DNA from: Diphasiastrum complanatum
Lineage: Eukaryota; Streptophyta; Lycopodiopsida; Lycopodiales; Lycopodiaceae
Assembly (NCBI GenBank): GCA_029204225.1
Contig: CM055114.1
Span: 11,035,634-11,099,633 of the forward strand
DNA: 64,000 bases
Direction: 5' to 3'
The translations under genes were made by a program, and so were the position numbers. Under the pieces are notes generated by a model. That model worked only from the letters and a program-made list of their open reading frames with translations. It did no database searches and was not told where the DNA came from. Shown piece after piece: positions 32,344 through 44,888 of this stretch; positions within the stretch are counted from its first letter, which is position 1; each line of letters opens with the position of its first letter.

Positions 32344-34052
32344 TGTTAAGGCCGCAGATCAATGAACATTTTGTTAGGTAGTTAGGTTGGTAGTTGCTGA
32401 ATCAGATGAACTATTGGCAGTTGGTAGTTAGATAGATGATGTTTAGGCTGAAATGATGCGAGTAATAGGTGGTAGTACCATGACAATTAGAAGATAAATA
32501 TGTTATACGCTGACATTCTGGATATGCCTTTTGCTCAGCAACGTAGAGTTAGAGTGATGAGATTGCATGTACTGGCAATCATCAGTAGGATGCTATTGTA
32601 CTGTTTTGTTTTCTAAGTAATGAAGTAAGCTTTTAGTAGTGTGATATTCTGTGTTAAAATAATTAATGTTCGTGTTCACACTAAAGTTAAATGGTATAAT
32701 AATAAGTGGACAATCTTGGGTCCTGAAAGGACGCGTTCCGAGGGAACGTCGACTCCTCATCGGCTCTATGTAATGGGCAGTTCGGCCTTCTCTACTATCA
32801 GTTAATAAGAATGTAGTTAGCGCTCTCTCTCTCTCTCTCTCTCTCTCAGCCCTTTGACATGCATTCTGCCTGACGCATGCATGACGCTTCAAACACTCTC
32901 TCACGCTCTATGTATATGGGCATTTCGCGCTTCATTATAATCAATTGAATAAGAATGTAGTTAATTTACGTGTTTCTCTCTGCGCTCTCTCTCCCTCTCC
33001 TCCTGCTTGCGTTGATCTTCTGAAATGTATCATGGTATCAGAGCCAGCCCCCTGATAACGATCTCCTGACAGCAATATCTTTGCATTCATGCTGCGTTCA
33101 TGACAGTGGTGGTTGCGTGAAGAAGTGTAGTGAATGACTATCTTCATCGTGAAGAGATTAACACGTTTGAGGTGTTCTAGTGTAACCCGAACCTGACTTG
33201 AACAATACACAAAGCTAAAATGTCTGAGAGCAGCCCTGGTCCGTTTGTCATTTTCATGGCAAATCTGTTAAGTAAACAATTAAACAAAGTGAACTGCATC
33301 AACCAGCAGTCAACCAGTCAACTGAGAGTTGCTGAAACAAGCAACTAATTAACAAAGCAATGATCAAAGCTAGCTCTTTGAAGATGTCAAAAAACTGAAT
33401 TAAAGCAACGTCCATGTGCAGGTGAAGGAAGAGACGTCTTCTACCACAGTCCACATGAAAATGCAGTTCAGAAGCATAGACCAAAGAGGAGCAGGATCAA
33501 ATCAAAATCAAAAGCTTTCACATGAAGTGGGAGCAGTGACAACACTGTCATAATAACAATAATGCTGAACTTAATAAGATCAATTGCAATTCTATTAATA
33601 AGTTTAGTGAACACTTCATTAAGTGGGAGTGTTAAAATAACTAATGTTCGTGTTCACACTAAAGTTAAATAACTAATGTTCGTGTTCACACTAAAGTTAA
33701 ATGGTATAATAATAAGTGGACAAGCTTGGGTCCTGAAAGGACGTGTTCGGAGGGAACGTCGCCTCTATTATCATCTAATAAGAATGTAGTTAGCTCTCTC
33801 TCTCTCTCTCTCTCTCTCCTATGCTATCTGTCTATTCTGTCCGCTGCTACATGAATTCTCTGAAACACAATATTCTGCTGCACTGAAAATCTTTTGGTTG
33901 CATCATTATCTTTAATCGTTGCATGCTTTAGTACTCAACAAGGGTTATGGGCCCACATCATGCATGTTGTCCTTTCTAAAAGTTTTACATTAGTTAATTA
34001 AATTGTCTACGGAACAATCTTTTCAAAAGATTGCTCATCATTCTTGCTGTCA
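32344..34052 (+). repeat. Old LTR of copia family B, interrupted by a TRIM
   Basis: 32344-32651 and 33873-34052 together make a diverged version of the 496-bp LTR at 34705-35200. Shared landmarks are GTTTAGGC, GATAGGTGG or AATAGGTGG, ATGCCTTTT, AACGTAGAGT and CTTTTGGTTGCAT. The left end reads TGTTAAGG and the right end GCTGTCA. The gap between the two parts is filled by the TRIM at 32652-33872. After 34052 a short leader and the gag start ATGGCTC follow, where the MITE-like element has inserted. Confidence 0.75.
32652..33872 (+). mobile_element. TRIM-type non-autonomous LTR retrotransposon
   Basis: 5' LTR 32652-33032 (TGTTAAAATAATTAATG ... GAAATGTATCA), primer site TGGTATCAGAGC at 33033-33044, and a non-coding interior of about 580 bp. 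A polypurine tract AAGTGGGAG lies at 33621-33629, and the 3' LTR spans 33630-33872. The LTRs share about 100 bp at the start, including GGGTCCTGAAAGGACG, and a CT tract. The 3' LTR has lost an inner segment and has a 32-bp tandem duplication at its start. TTCTG flanks both ends as a 5-bp target duplication (ATATTCTG matches over 8 bp). No ORF of use is present, so it would depend on a copia element for movement. Confidence 0.85.
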
Positions 34053-34101
34053 ACAAATCAGCAAAAGGCACCAAGCTGTATAGGCATTGATAGAATGGCT
34101 C

Positions 34102-34666
34102 CATAGCATTAATGAACCGTTATGGGTTCACCACGGTTCTGAGAACCGTACAGTGAACCGTACGGTTCTTAAATTTTTTTGCCCAGAACCATGGTGAACC
34201 CTACTGATTAATTAATTAATTGATTCTTTTTTAGTTTCCCCCCAAAAAATGTGCAGAAAAAGGCCAAAAAAATCTGTGAAGTTGTGAATTCTGTGAAATC
34301 TGTCAATCGTCTATGAAATCATCTGTATCATATGTGAAATCATTTGTATCATCTGTGATATGACTCAAATCATCTGTATCATCTGTCAAATCATCTGTAC
34401 ATCACGTGAAGTCTGTGAAATCTGTCAAATCAGTGATGATTTCAGATGATTTCACATCTGTCAAATCGTCTGTATCATCTGTCAAATCATCTATACATCC
34501 TGTGAAATCTGTGAAATCTATGAAATCATTTGTGAAATCTGTGGATTTGGTAATTAATTAATTAATTATTTAACTGTAAAGAGGAACCGTACGACGGTTC
34601 ATGAACTGTGGTACGGTTCACCCCACGGTTCCCAGGACCCATGGTTCTGAGAACCGTGGGTTCTAT
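34102..34666. mobile_element. MITE-like foldback element with minisatellite core
   Basis: Flanked by the 9-bp direct repeat GAATGGCTC (34093-34101 and 34667-34675), which interrupts a copia gag start, so this is an insertion. The arms (34110-34230 and 34550-34665) are imperfect inverted repeats rich in AACCGT/ACGGTT and end in TTAATTAATTAAT runs. The centre (34260-34550) is a minisatellite of GAAATCATCTGTATC-like units. The 9-bp duplication would fit a Mutator-type origin. No transposase. A truncated copy lies at 2166-2312. Confidence 0.7.
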
Positions 34667-34704
34667 GAATGGCTCATACGCAAGAAACAAGACAAGTTGA
34701 AAAG

Positions 34705-35200
34705 TGTTGAGTTCATAGTTCAATGAATACTTTTCTGGTAGGTTAGTTGTTGAGAGTAGTTTCAGGATCAGCTGGCATGATAAGCAGTTGACAGTTAGGT
34801 AGCTAATAGGATTAAGTTTAGGCAAGAGTTATGCAAGCGATAGGTGGCAGCAATGTGATAAGTATGATGAGTTTGGGCAGCTGATACATGCCTTTTTGAA
34901 AGTAACGTAGAGTGAATGAAAAGAGATTGTGTGTATTGTCAATCTCTGAGAAGCGATCATGTACTGAGTTCTTCCTTATTAAATGATAGATAAATAAAGC
35001 TTTTTAGTAGGATGAAGATCTACTGCGTGTACAAGTGAATGATAATTATCTGATATGTCTTTTGGTTGCATGCTTAAGACTTAACAAGGGATATGGGCCC
35101 ACAACACGCATACTGTCCTTTTAAAAGGTTTTAATATTGTTTAATTGGATTGTGTAATGAACAATCCTTTGTGAAAGGTTGATTATCATTGTTGTTGTCA
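34705..35200 (+). repeat. LTR of copia family B
   Basis: 496 bp from TGTTGAG to TTGTCA, preceded by a gag remnant (34676-34704) of the older element and followed by a leader and gag. The same length and sequence recur inverted at 1638-2133. After the LTR the A-rich leader holds GGTATTAAGCAGTAC; a canonical initiator-tRNA primer site is not visible. Confidence 0.8.
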
Positions 35201-35242
35201 AATAAAAAAAAAAGGTATTAAGCAGTACAATGTTGACAAGGA

Positions 35243-36150
35243 TGGTTCATATGCAGGAAACGAGACAGATTGAGAAACTGGATGACGAAAACTACGATGT
35301 ATGGTCGTGGAAAATACAGTTGATCCTAGATGAGAAGTGACTCTGAGATCTTGTCTCTGGCATTGAAATGGAGCCGATCATCGAAGGAGAAACGTCAGTG
35401 AACATAGTAGAGAAGAGGATATTGTTTTAAGTTAGAATGAAGCAAGCTCTCTCCATCATTTGCCTATCTCTGGGAGATATTGCCATTGCACAAGTTAGAG
35501 ACGTAAAACCTCCAAAAGTATTTTGGAAGACCTTGCAAAACTTATACCATGGAGTAGAAGTAACCTCCAGGATTGTTCTGCAGAATGATCTAACACATAT
35601 GGCAGTAGTAGAGGGCGAATCAATCACCTCCTATGTAAGAAGATTCAAAGACGTGCATAGGTACCTAGCAGGATTGAGTTTTTCTATGAAGGAAAAGGAT
35701 GTAGCAGCTTTATTTCTTGGAGGATTGTCTTCATCTTTGAAACCACCATTGCTGTCATTGAGGCTCAACATGTAGATGAGAACGATGACAAGGATCATGC
35801 AGACGGAGCTAAGAAGATGCAAAATGGCAAGACAATCTGACCAAAAAATGGCTTCGATTATGACATCTCAACAAAATCAAGCCAGAAATCGGCAGAAGCA
35901 AAAGGAGAAGCAACATGCCAAAAAAAAAGAAAGAGTTCTAGAAGAAGACTGAAAGGAAATGCTATGCTGGTGATTCACCAGATCATTTGGTAAGAGATTG
36001 CTCGATCAAAGCACAGATCAAGCAGATGCAGATCAGAGAGGTAGCAAATTTGGTTGAAGAAGATGAAGAAGATGCGGAACCCCCAAAACTGGTGGTGGTC
36101 CCACGACACCTGCAAGATGCAGTTATTGGAGACTTTTATCTGGCTTTGTG
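35243..36150 (+). pseudogene. Ty1/copia gag (family B)
   Basis: Plus-strand Gag from ATG 35243. The N-terminus reads QIEKLDDENYDVWSWKIQLIL, then the UBN2-type block (ALSIICLSLGDIAIAQV, PKVFWKTLQNLY, YVRRFKDVHRYLAGL), and a degenerate zinc knuckle (CYAGDSPDHLVRDC) near 35960. A stop occurs after the first 32 codons, with others later. No protease, integrase or RT follows, so the rest of the element is gone. Confidence 0.8.
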
Positions 36151-36548
36151 ATGAATCTTTATTAAATGATACTGCAACTTCTTCATAAAATCGAGTCGGG
36201 TAGTGTTAAAATCCAAATTATGTGGCAAAAAACAACGATGAGCTAAGGCAATCCACTTGGAGGTTGTCCATGACGTGAAGCAAGATTCCCAAGAGCCTTC
36301 CATCATTGCTGCACAAAAATATAGTCGAACAACCGACAGCTGATCCTCGATATTCTCTAAGGCCATTGGCTTATTTGGATCGAATGCCAAAAGAAGGAAG
36401 GAAATCATCCCATCTGGTTGCCAGTGATGCCAATAGAGTTAAATCTTTCGCATACAGTGCCGATTGTCTTACTATTAGATCGGAAGAGTGCATATACTCC
36501 GGCTGATATGCTTGTAAGGCCCGGTGGAAACCCACTAATATGGTCCAG
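36151..36548. other. Unassigned interval
   Basis: Between copia gag and gypsy integrase. On the minus strand the frame from the gypsy ORF continues in protein-like composition to about 36136, but I recognise no family. Confidence 0.35.
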
Positions 36549-38180
36549 CTATATGGCTAATGGATAATTGGCCAATTGGGCATATGGATTGTAATTTTGT
36601 CCATAGCCAATCCCAAATCCTTCCATTTCACGACATTGGTACATATAATACGGATCTACCCGCAATTGGCAAGGGCTGGCCACATAATTCCTAATAGAAT
36701 CTGGAGTTTTCTTAAAAATGGTAACTCTCCAAGCCGGCTGCTCTCCCAATGCGGATATTTTGTCCAATTCTTTGCCGGCCTCTATCTCAGAGGTCTTAAA
36801 TTTAAGGACCCAACTACCACGCGAGGACTCATGCAGATGTTGCACTAGAAAACTTTGAATCTGGTCCTCGACGCTGATTGGCCTTCTGAATAAGGGTGTG
36901 GTCCTTGATGAAGACCGACTTGCTTCAACTATCTTTGTCATAATAGTGTAGAGAATCTTACTAAATCTGTGTATAACAAAAAAATCTTCCAGTAAACACT
37001 TTATTGTTTGATTAACAAAGTGTGTACTCCAGTCACTGACAATCTCGATTAGACATCCAAATCTGATAATAATATTTTCGTAGAGAAACTTGGCCGTAGA
37101 TTTCGCATCAGCAACTTTGACAACTTTGGCTTCAACCCACTTGTTCATATAATCAATTGCTATGATAATGTATCGGGCCTCAAATCCTTGCACGGCAGGA
37201 TGAATAAGACCAACATAATCCAGTCCCCATTTTTCAAATGATGCTTGCAATAAAACCGAATGTAAGGGTTCATAATTTTGTCTAGTAGGTCGTCATGCTC
37301 GCTGGAAAACACCACATGTCTGAATATAAGTTTTTGTGTCCTTATGAAGTGTAGGCCACCAACATCCTGATTGCAAAAGTTTGTGAACAGTAATATCTGT
37401 AGAGAAATGTCCCCCGCCCATGCCATCATGTGAAAACATGACTAAATATGATATTTCATGCGGTAACACACATCGACGTAAAATATTGTCTGATCCACCA
37501 CGATACAATTGTCCTGTAGAGAAATGTCCCCCGCCCATGCCATCACATGAAAACATGATTAAATGTGGCTACGTAGAATATTGTCTGATCCACCACGATA
37601 CAATTGTCCTGCAATCAATTGATAAGGCTGAGCCTTATGAATCAATTGTCTCTTCTGTACTTTTGTCAAAGAGTCATTCGGTTGTCCTAGCATCATGTAC
37701 TCAACAATATCCGCTTCCCACTCAGGTTTTGCTTCTACATAGAATAATGCAGCATCTGGTAATTCATCATCCACTTCAGTATTAACTAGTGCGGATTCAA
37801 TTCGCGAAACGTGATCGGCTAGATAATGTTGCTTCTCCTTTCGAACCACAATTCGAAAGTCAAATTCAGTCAATAATAGTAACCATCTTGCAATACATCC
37901 AGTATTGCACGTCTTGTTTACGAAGTGAAGTAACGGTTGGTGATCCGTATAAAATGCAAAGTGCATTTCCATGAGGTAGTGACGAAATTTTCGAACAGAA
38001 AAAATCATGTCTAACGCTTCACGTTCTATTGTTGAATAGTTCTTTTCCGAATACGTAAGTTGTCTGCTTGCAAATCGTATAGGATAGTCTTTCTTATAAT
38101 CACCTGGCTGCGTCAAAACTGATTCAATGGCGTATTTTGAGGCATCCGTTTGAACATGAAATTCAACCGTCCAATCTGGA
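36549..38180 (-). pseudogene. Ty3/gypsy RNase H-integrase fragment
   Basis: Minus strand, from 38180 to 36549. RNase H shows ASRQLTYSEKNYSTIEREALDMIF, FYTDHQPL and HYLADHVSRIE. The integrase zinc domain (GGHFS) and the core follow, with WGLDYVGL (first Asp) and VSDWSTHF (second Asp; usually SDRGTHF). A block of about 118 bp in the zinc-domain region is tandemly duplicated (37398-37515 with 37516-37612). After RFSKIL near 36980 the frame runs about 140 more residues that do not resemble integrase and include a Tyr/Asn-rich stretch (YYMYQ, GYGQNYNPYAQ). No third catalytic residue is seen. No RT or LTR is nearby. Confidence 0.8.
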
Positions 38181-38191
38181 GAACGCAGTAT

Positions 38192-38290
38192 AGTTAGAAT
38201 TAAAGTGGAATCATTGTGCTACTGTACTGTGGGTCCTATCAGTTGATAAGGATCAGTTGGCCTCGCCATGAGGAAAGTCGACGGGACACC
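38192..38290 (+). repeat. Partial LTR of the copia family at 48.6-52.3 kb
   Basis: Matches 52031-52125, beginning GTTAGAATTAAAGTGGAATC, through GATAAGGATCAGTTGGCCTCGCCA. It ends where the two diverge near 38280. It is a fragment with no matching internal sequence beside it. Confidence 0.7.
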
Positions 38291-38766
38291 TTTGCAGCCT
38301 ATTTGGGCCACGTCATCCAGTTCTCTAATGACTCACTAATGTCGCAGAGGTGCAACGGTGGGGATCCAAAGTGGTCCACGTGGCATATAACAGTACTTTA
38401 GACATTTGTACTATACATTATATTTAACATTGAATGTTTTTAAGAATCAGTTTTTCTGATTCTCAGCCACCTCAGAGAACAATGCTTTCCGTAGTTAGAA
38501 TTTGCTAGAAACTTTCATTATTCACACAACTATATAACAGCTTGTTGATTTGTGGTAGAAAGCATGTATGTATATGAATGACAATTTTAAGAGTTGATTG
38601 GGTCTTTTTCAGAATAACAATATAATTACAGAGTGGAGTCTGGGATATGACCGTTTTGACCACACTTCTCCTATTCTGCATGAAACTAAATTCTGATTAT
38701 TGTTTTTATTAAACGAAAACATTTGTTCCACTTACATTCTCACAAATTTGCTTCAATCCAAGGACG

Positions 38767-38871
<105 letters not shown>

Positions 38872-39115
38872 ACATGGAGGAGGTAGTAGATAGTTTTTTA
38901 GGAATATTTCTTTTTATATCCCCCTTACCTCCTGGGTTAAAAAGTCAACATCGGAAGTAAGGGCACCCTTTCCCAAAGAGCTGACATAAACTTGCCCACT
39001 CAAATGATGACACATAGGTCGGAGGTAGCACTCTACCTCCAACATGTGGCTTGTCTCTACATTTATGCTAGCAGGGGCAACTGCCAGTGACAACCTCCGT
39101 CATGGGCCGGCCCAC

Positions 39116-39231
<116 letters not shown>

Positions 39232-39468
39232 ATATAAGCATTGTTATAAACAACGTGATTCTAGTGTTTTCATTGGCCACGTGCCCTAAAACTTCTATGA
39301 CACCTTGCAATTGACGTGCAGTGGACGAGCATTGTTGAAGAATTTTTCAAGACTTTTTTAGAAAGAAATGTTAGAGAGAGAAAGTGTGAGAGAGATATAA
39401 AAGGGTGATAGAGAGAGAGCATGTTGATTTTTTAGGGTTAGGGTTTTAGGCTTCGGAGGTAAAAAATC

Positions 39469-39584
<116 letters not shown>

Positions 39585-39616
39585 ACAAAACATGCTCTGT
39601 GCATTTTGATTGGGTC

Positions 39617-41133
<1,517 letters not shown>

Positions 41134-41189
41134 TTTTGGCCTAATGATGATAAAACATCTGTACTTCATATAAAGGAATTTTTGTTGGC

Positions 41190-41474
41190 TACAGTGATTG
41201 TAGAAAGGGATATAGGAATTATGGTCCTATCTCTAAGAAATTAAAAGTAAGTAGAGATGTACTCTTTGATGAATCTCATCATGCTAAGGTGATGAGAGCT
41301 CATCTCAATCACATGTTTTCGAAGATCTTGCAAAGGCCGAGGAGGAATCAAGGAGATGAAGACTTTGAGGATCTTGCTCAAAATCTGAGAAGGTCGAGGA
41401 GTTCTATAAGGCACAAGGCCGAGCCATCAAGGCTCACCTACATTGAGAAAGGGCAAGCAATGGGAAGACACTAA
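41190..41474 (+). pseudogene. Ty1/copia integrase-RT linker fragment, copy 2
   Basis: Counterpart of 13075-13362, nearly identical, with the same inversion junction to the minus-strand block just beyond it. A few substitutions occur, including one in the ISKKVK segment. Confidence 0.75.
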
Positions 41475-41499
41475 TCCTTTCAATTTTAACAAATACATT

Positions 41500-43682
41500 T
41501 GAAAAACTTTCAAATCTATTAAATTTGGCTTTTTGCCATACAAAGCTTCATATTGTGTGATTCCACCAATAGCACTATTAGGAAGCCTATTACATAAACC
41601 CATTTTGTTGGAAGGTGTAAGTACATGTAAACTCTCACTCTATGCCATTAGATTCACAAAAATCTCTCATGCTATTGGAGATGTATACTCCTCCATTATC
41701 ACATCTTAACACTTTGATGCTAGCATTAACGTGCATCTCAACAAGAGATTTAAACTTCAAAAAGGAATCATACACAAAGCTTTTCTTAGGCAATAAATAG
41801 ATCCAAGTGTATCTTGTAAAATCATCTATGAATGTAACATACATCAAAGCACCAACATTAGATTCATGTGAAAATGAATGCACATCCGGGTGTATAATAT
41901 CAAGAGGAGAGGTAGATCTTGTCAAAGATCTCTTGCATTAGAGGAAGTTTAAACACAAAAAGGGCCTTTTGTCAATATTCCTTTTTCATTTTTGTTCACT
42001 TTTCTTTTGTACATGTGGCCCAATAGTTTCTTGACATAGTGGCTTTAACGTAAAGTTACTTCTTTGAGTCACATTTTGAGTCTACACTAAAAAAAAGCAT
42101 AACTTTTGATTGCCATATCAAAATCCGACGCAAACTGGTGCTTTGGAACGAGCGCTTTCCAACAATATATTACATGTCATACTTTTGAATTACTACTTAA
42201 AAGTTATAGCAATTCAAAGATATTGGTTGATAATAGGGACAAAATGCGAAAGAGATCTTGGCACGAATTCATATGCGGCCCTTTTTGAACTGCTTCACAA
42301 AGCTTGCCACACTTTGAAATGGATTTGGGAAGGCCGAGTGCCAGCTCCTTGGAAATCATAGACTCCATTGCTTGATAGTTAGGATGTCCTAACCTCTTGT
42401 GCCATAACTTCATTTGAGATAGCTCATCCTTTGCCATGTTCACACTTCCAATAACAACATTACCATCCAACTTGAATAATCTATGTTGCTTAATGCCACT
42501 AGAAATACACTTATCATACTTCATTATGGAACAAACTCCATGTTTGTACATCTAGTCCATTATCAATTAGTTGTCCAACACTAAACAAATTTCTTATGAT
42601 GGTACATATAGAACATTATCAAGATGTATTCTCTTAGAAGATCCAAGACATAATGGAATAGATCCTATGCCATCTATCTTACATTCTTGATCACTTGTAG
42701 TGAATGAACTTCTTAGAATCATTGTAAGAAAGTAAGGTAGAGAAAAAGTCCTTGTTGTCTAACATGTGGGAGCTAGCCCCACTATAAATCCACCATGTGT
42801 CCTTGCTTGATGTTGATGTTGTAGATGCCATCAAGGATGAGTTCCAATCATCCTCCTCCTCCTCAATCACAAGATTGCCTTGGTTTTCATTCTCTTGAGC
42901 ATTCTTCACTCGGAAGCAAAATGTCTTTTTTTGCCACAAAAGAAACATTTTAGCTTTGATTTGTCCTTCTTGATTTTGCCTTTGGAGCTTGATTCGTCAT
43001 CCTTGTCCTTGGCCTCCTTGATTTGGTTCTTGTTGGATGGATGAGCCTTCTTTTTGCCTTTGAATGAGAAATTGGCCTTCTCATCACCTCCTTGCAAGGA
43101 CATGGATCCCATTCTTGATTTAAAGTGTAGCATCCTACTCTCCTCGGCCACAAGCACATTATGGAGCTTTTCAATAGTAGGTAGCTTATCTTGAATGACA
43201 AAAAACTAGACTTGATTAGAGTAAGCTTCACTTAGTCCATTTAGAATGACTTGCTCAAGTTCATTGTCCTGGATTTCCTCTCCTATTGAAGCCAATTCTT
43301 TGTTGAAGGATCTGATCCTAAGCACATACTCTTGTGCACTCTCTCCACTTCCTTTCATGCTTTGAAGTACTTGATTCATAAGCATGAGTATTCTTGAAGT
43401 GTTCTTGGATTCATAAATGCTCTTTAATGAATCTCAAGCCTCCTTGGCCGAGATACAAGATGACACCTCTTTCAAGAGGTCATTGCTCACATTCATCTTG
43501 ATGCAATGTAAGGCTAATCTTGTCTTTTTCTTGCACCTCACTTGCTCATCCTCATCTTCTAGAACAATATCAAAGAGATCATGGAGAACTAAAAGTGATT
43601 CCATTCTCACTTTCTAAATGGAATAGTTAGTGTATGTGAGTCTCTCACTTGCTTCAAGCAAAAATCCACCCATGGATGTCAT
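41500..43682 (-). pseudogene. Ty1/copia gag-protease-integrase block (family A), copy 2
   Basis: Counterpart of 13385-15740 with the same domain order from the gag start at 43682. It is more decayed. An 80-bp deletion near 41599 removes the VAERKNRS part of integrase, a deletion near 42288 removes GAG-pre-integrase sequence (the CGLSKTHKQPF region), and a gap in the zinc knuckle near 42905 removes its last Cys. The integrase core at 41925-41635 (DIIHPDVHSF, FIDDFTRYTWIYLL, RCDNGGVY) is still open. Confidence 0.85.
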
Positions 43683-43839
43683 TATGAATAATTTTTCTCT
43701 TGAAATTCACATAGATTTCACTCAATGGAATGATCTAAAGTAGACTTCTTGCACTCTAGATGATTCTAGTCTCGTCCCAGTCCATATAGCACAAAGCTAT
43801 ATTGATGGTACAATGAGATCACTACCAATGTATAGCGTG

Positions 43840-44888
43840 CAAGCCATATTTGAGTGTTCAAATATATGGCACTAATGATATTTTTTCTTTTGATTTGTGT
43901 GAACAGATCTATGGGATGAAAAGATCCGTTGTAATTGTGCCAATTGCATAGGATTTAAATATTGCAAAAGACACATAGTCAATGATCACATGTGGACCAC
44001 GAAAACCTGATCAAGCGCTTGCGGGTCTTTCAAACCTTATAAATGCTCAAGGGATTGAAGATCATGCCATGGTACGTAGTTTGCTCAATCCACTAGTTTG
44101 CTACAAATATTCACAAAAATATATTAATGTAAAGTATTCATTCTTATTTGGCAAGTTTTATCATTATTTATCTTATTGAAAAAAGATTATTGGTTGTTGT
44201 TTGTACTTGCAATAAGTGAACGTGATTCTGATCAGAATATTGTGCTTGATGTTATATCCAACGAACTACAACCATAGGCAATTCCTGTCAATTGGCCAAT
44301 ATTACTTGTTGGCATGCAAGAAATGTTGACTTGTCCATCTACACCTTCAAAATCACCTACTAGATGTCTAAAAAGAATGGGAATTTGTCTAGATTTTGGG
44401 ATCATCATTAGCATTGGATGAGGATTTGGTGTGCGATTTGGTGGATGATGAGGTCATAGGTCCGGCCACAATAATTCACATTGATACTATGGACCACCCT
44501 CTTGTAGACAGAACATGTTATCAGAGACAAATCAAGGCACTAAATAAAAAGGTTAAAACTTTGCGTATTCCTGATGTGAGTGCCACTATTTTGGACCAAA
44601 TACCCGACACCATAGATATTGTCCCACCACACCTATTTGTCATCCAAAAACCTTTCAATCGTGTACGATTTGGATGTTGGCCATAGTCCGTTGCTTTCCC
44701 TAGGGTAGGTGATACATTTCAATACTAGAATTGAACCTATCAACTCCATCCTAGCTTACGATTTCCAGACGCTAGCCCAAGATTGGGATGTGCCTCCAGG
44801 TAGTTATGTCACACTCATGAACATGAGACGAAGTTGCGATGGAGTTCCCCATGACACTGCCTCGCGCAAGCACCTATTACACCACTTA
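43840..44888. other. Unassigned interval
   Basis: A plus-strand open stretch at 44396-44686 (96 codons, acidic start, IPDVSATILDQIPDTIDIVP) has protein-like composition but no family I know. The remainder shows no gene, repeat pair or RNA. Confidence 0.35.
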
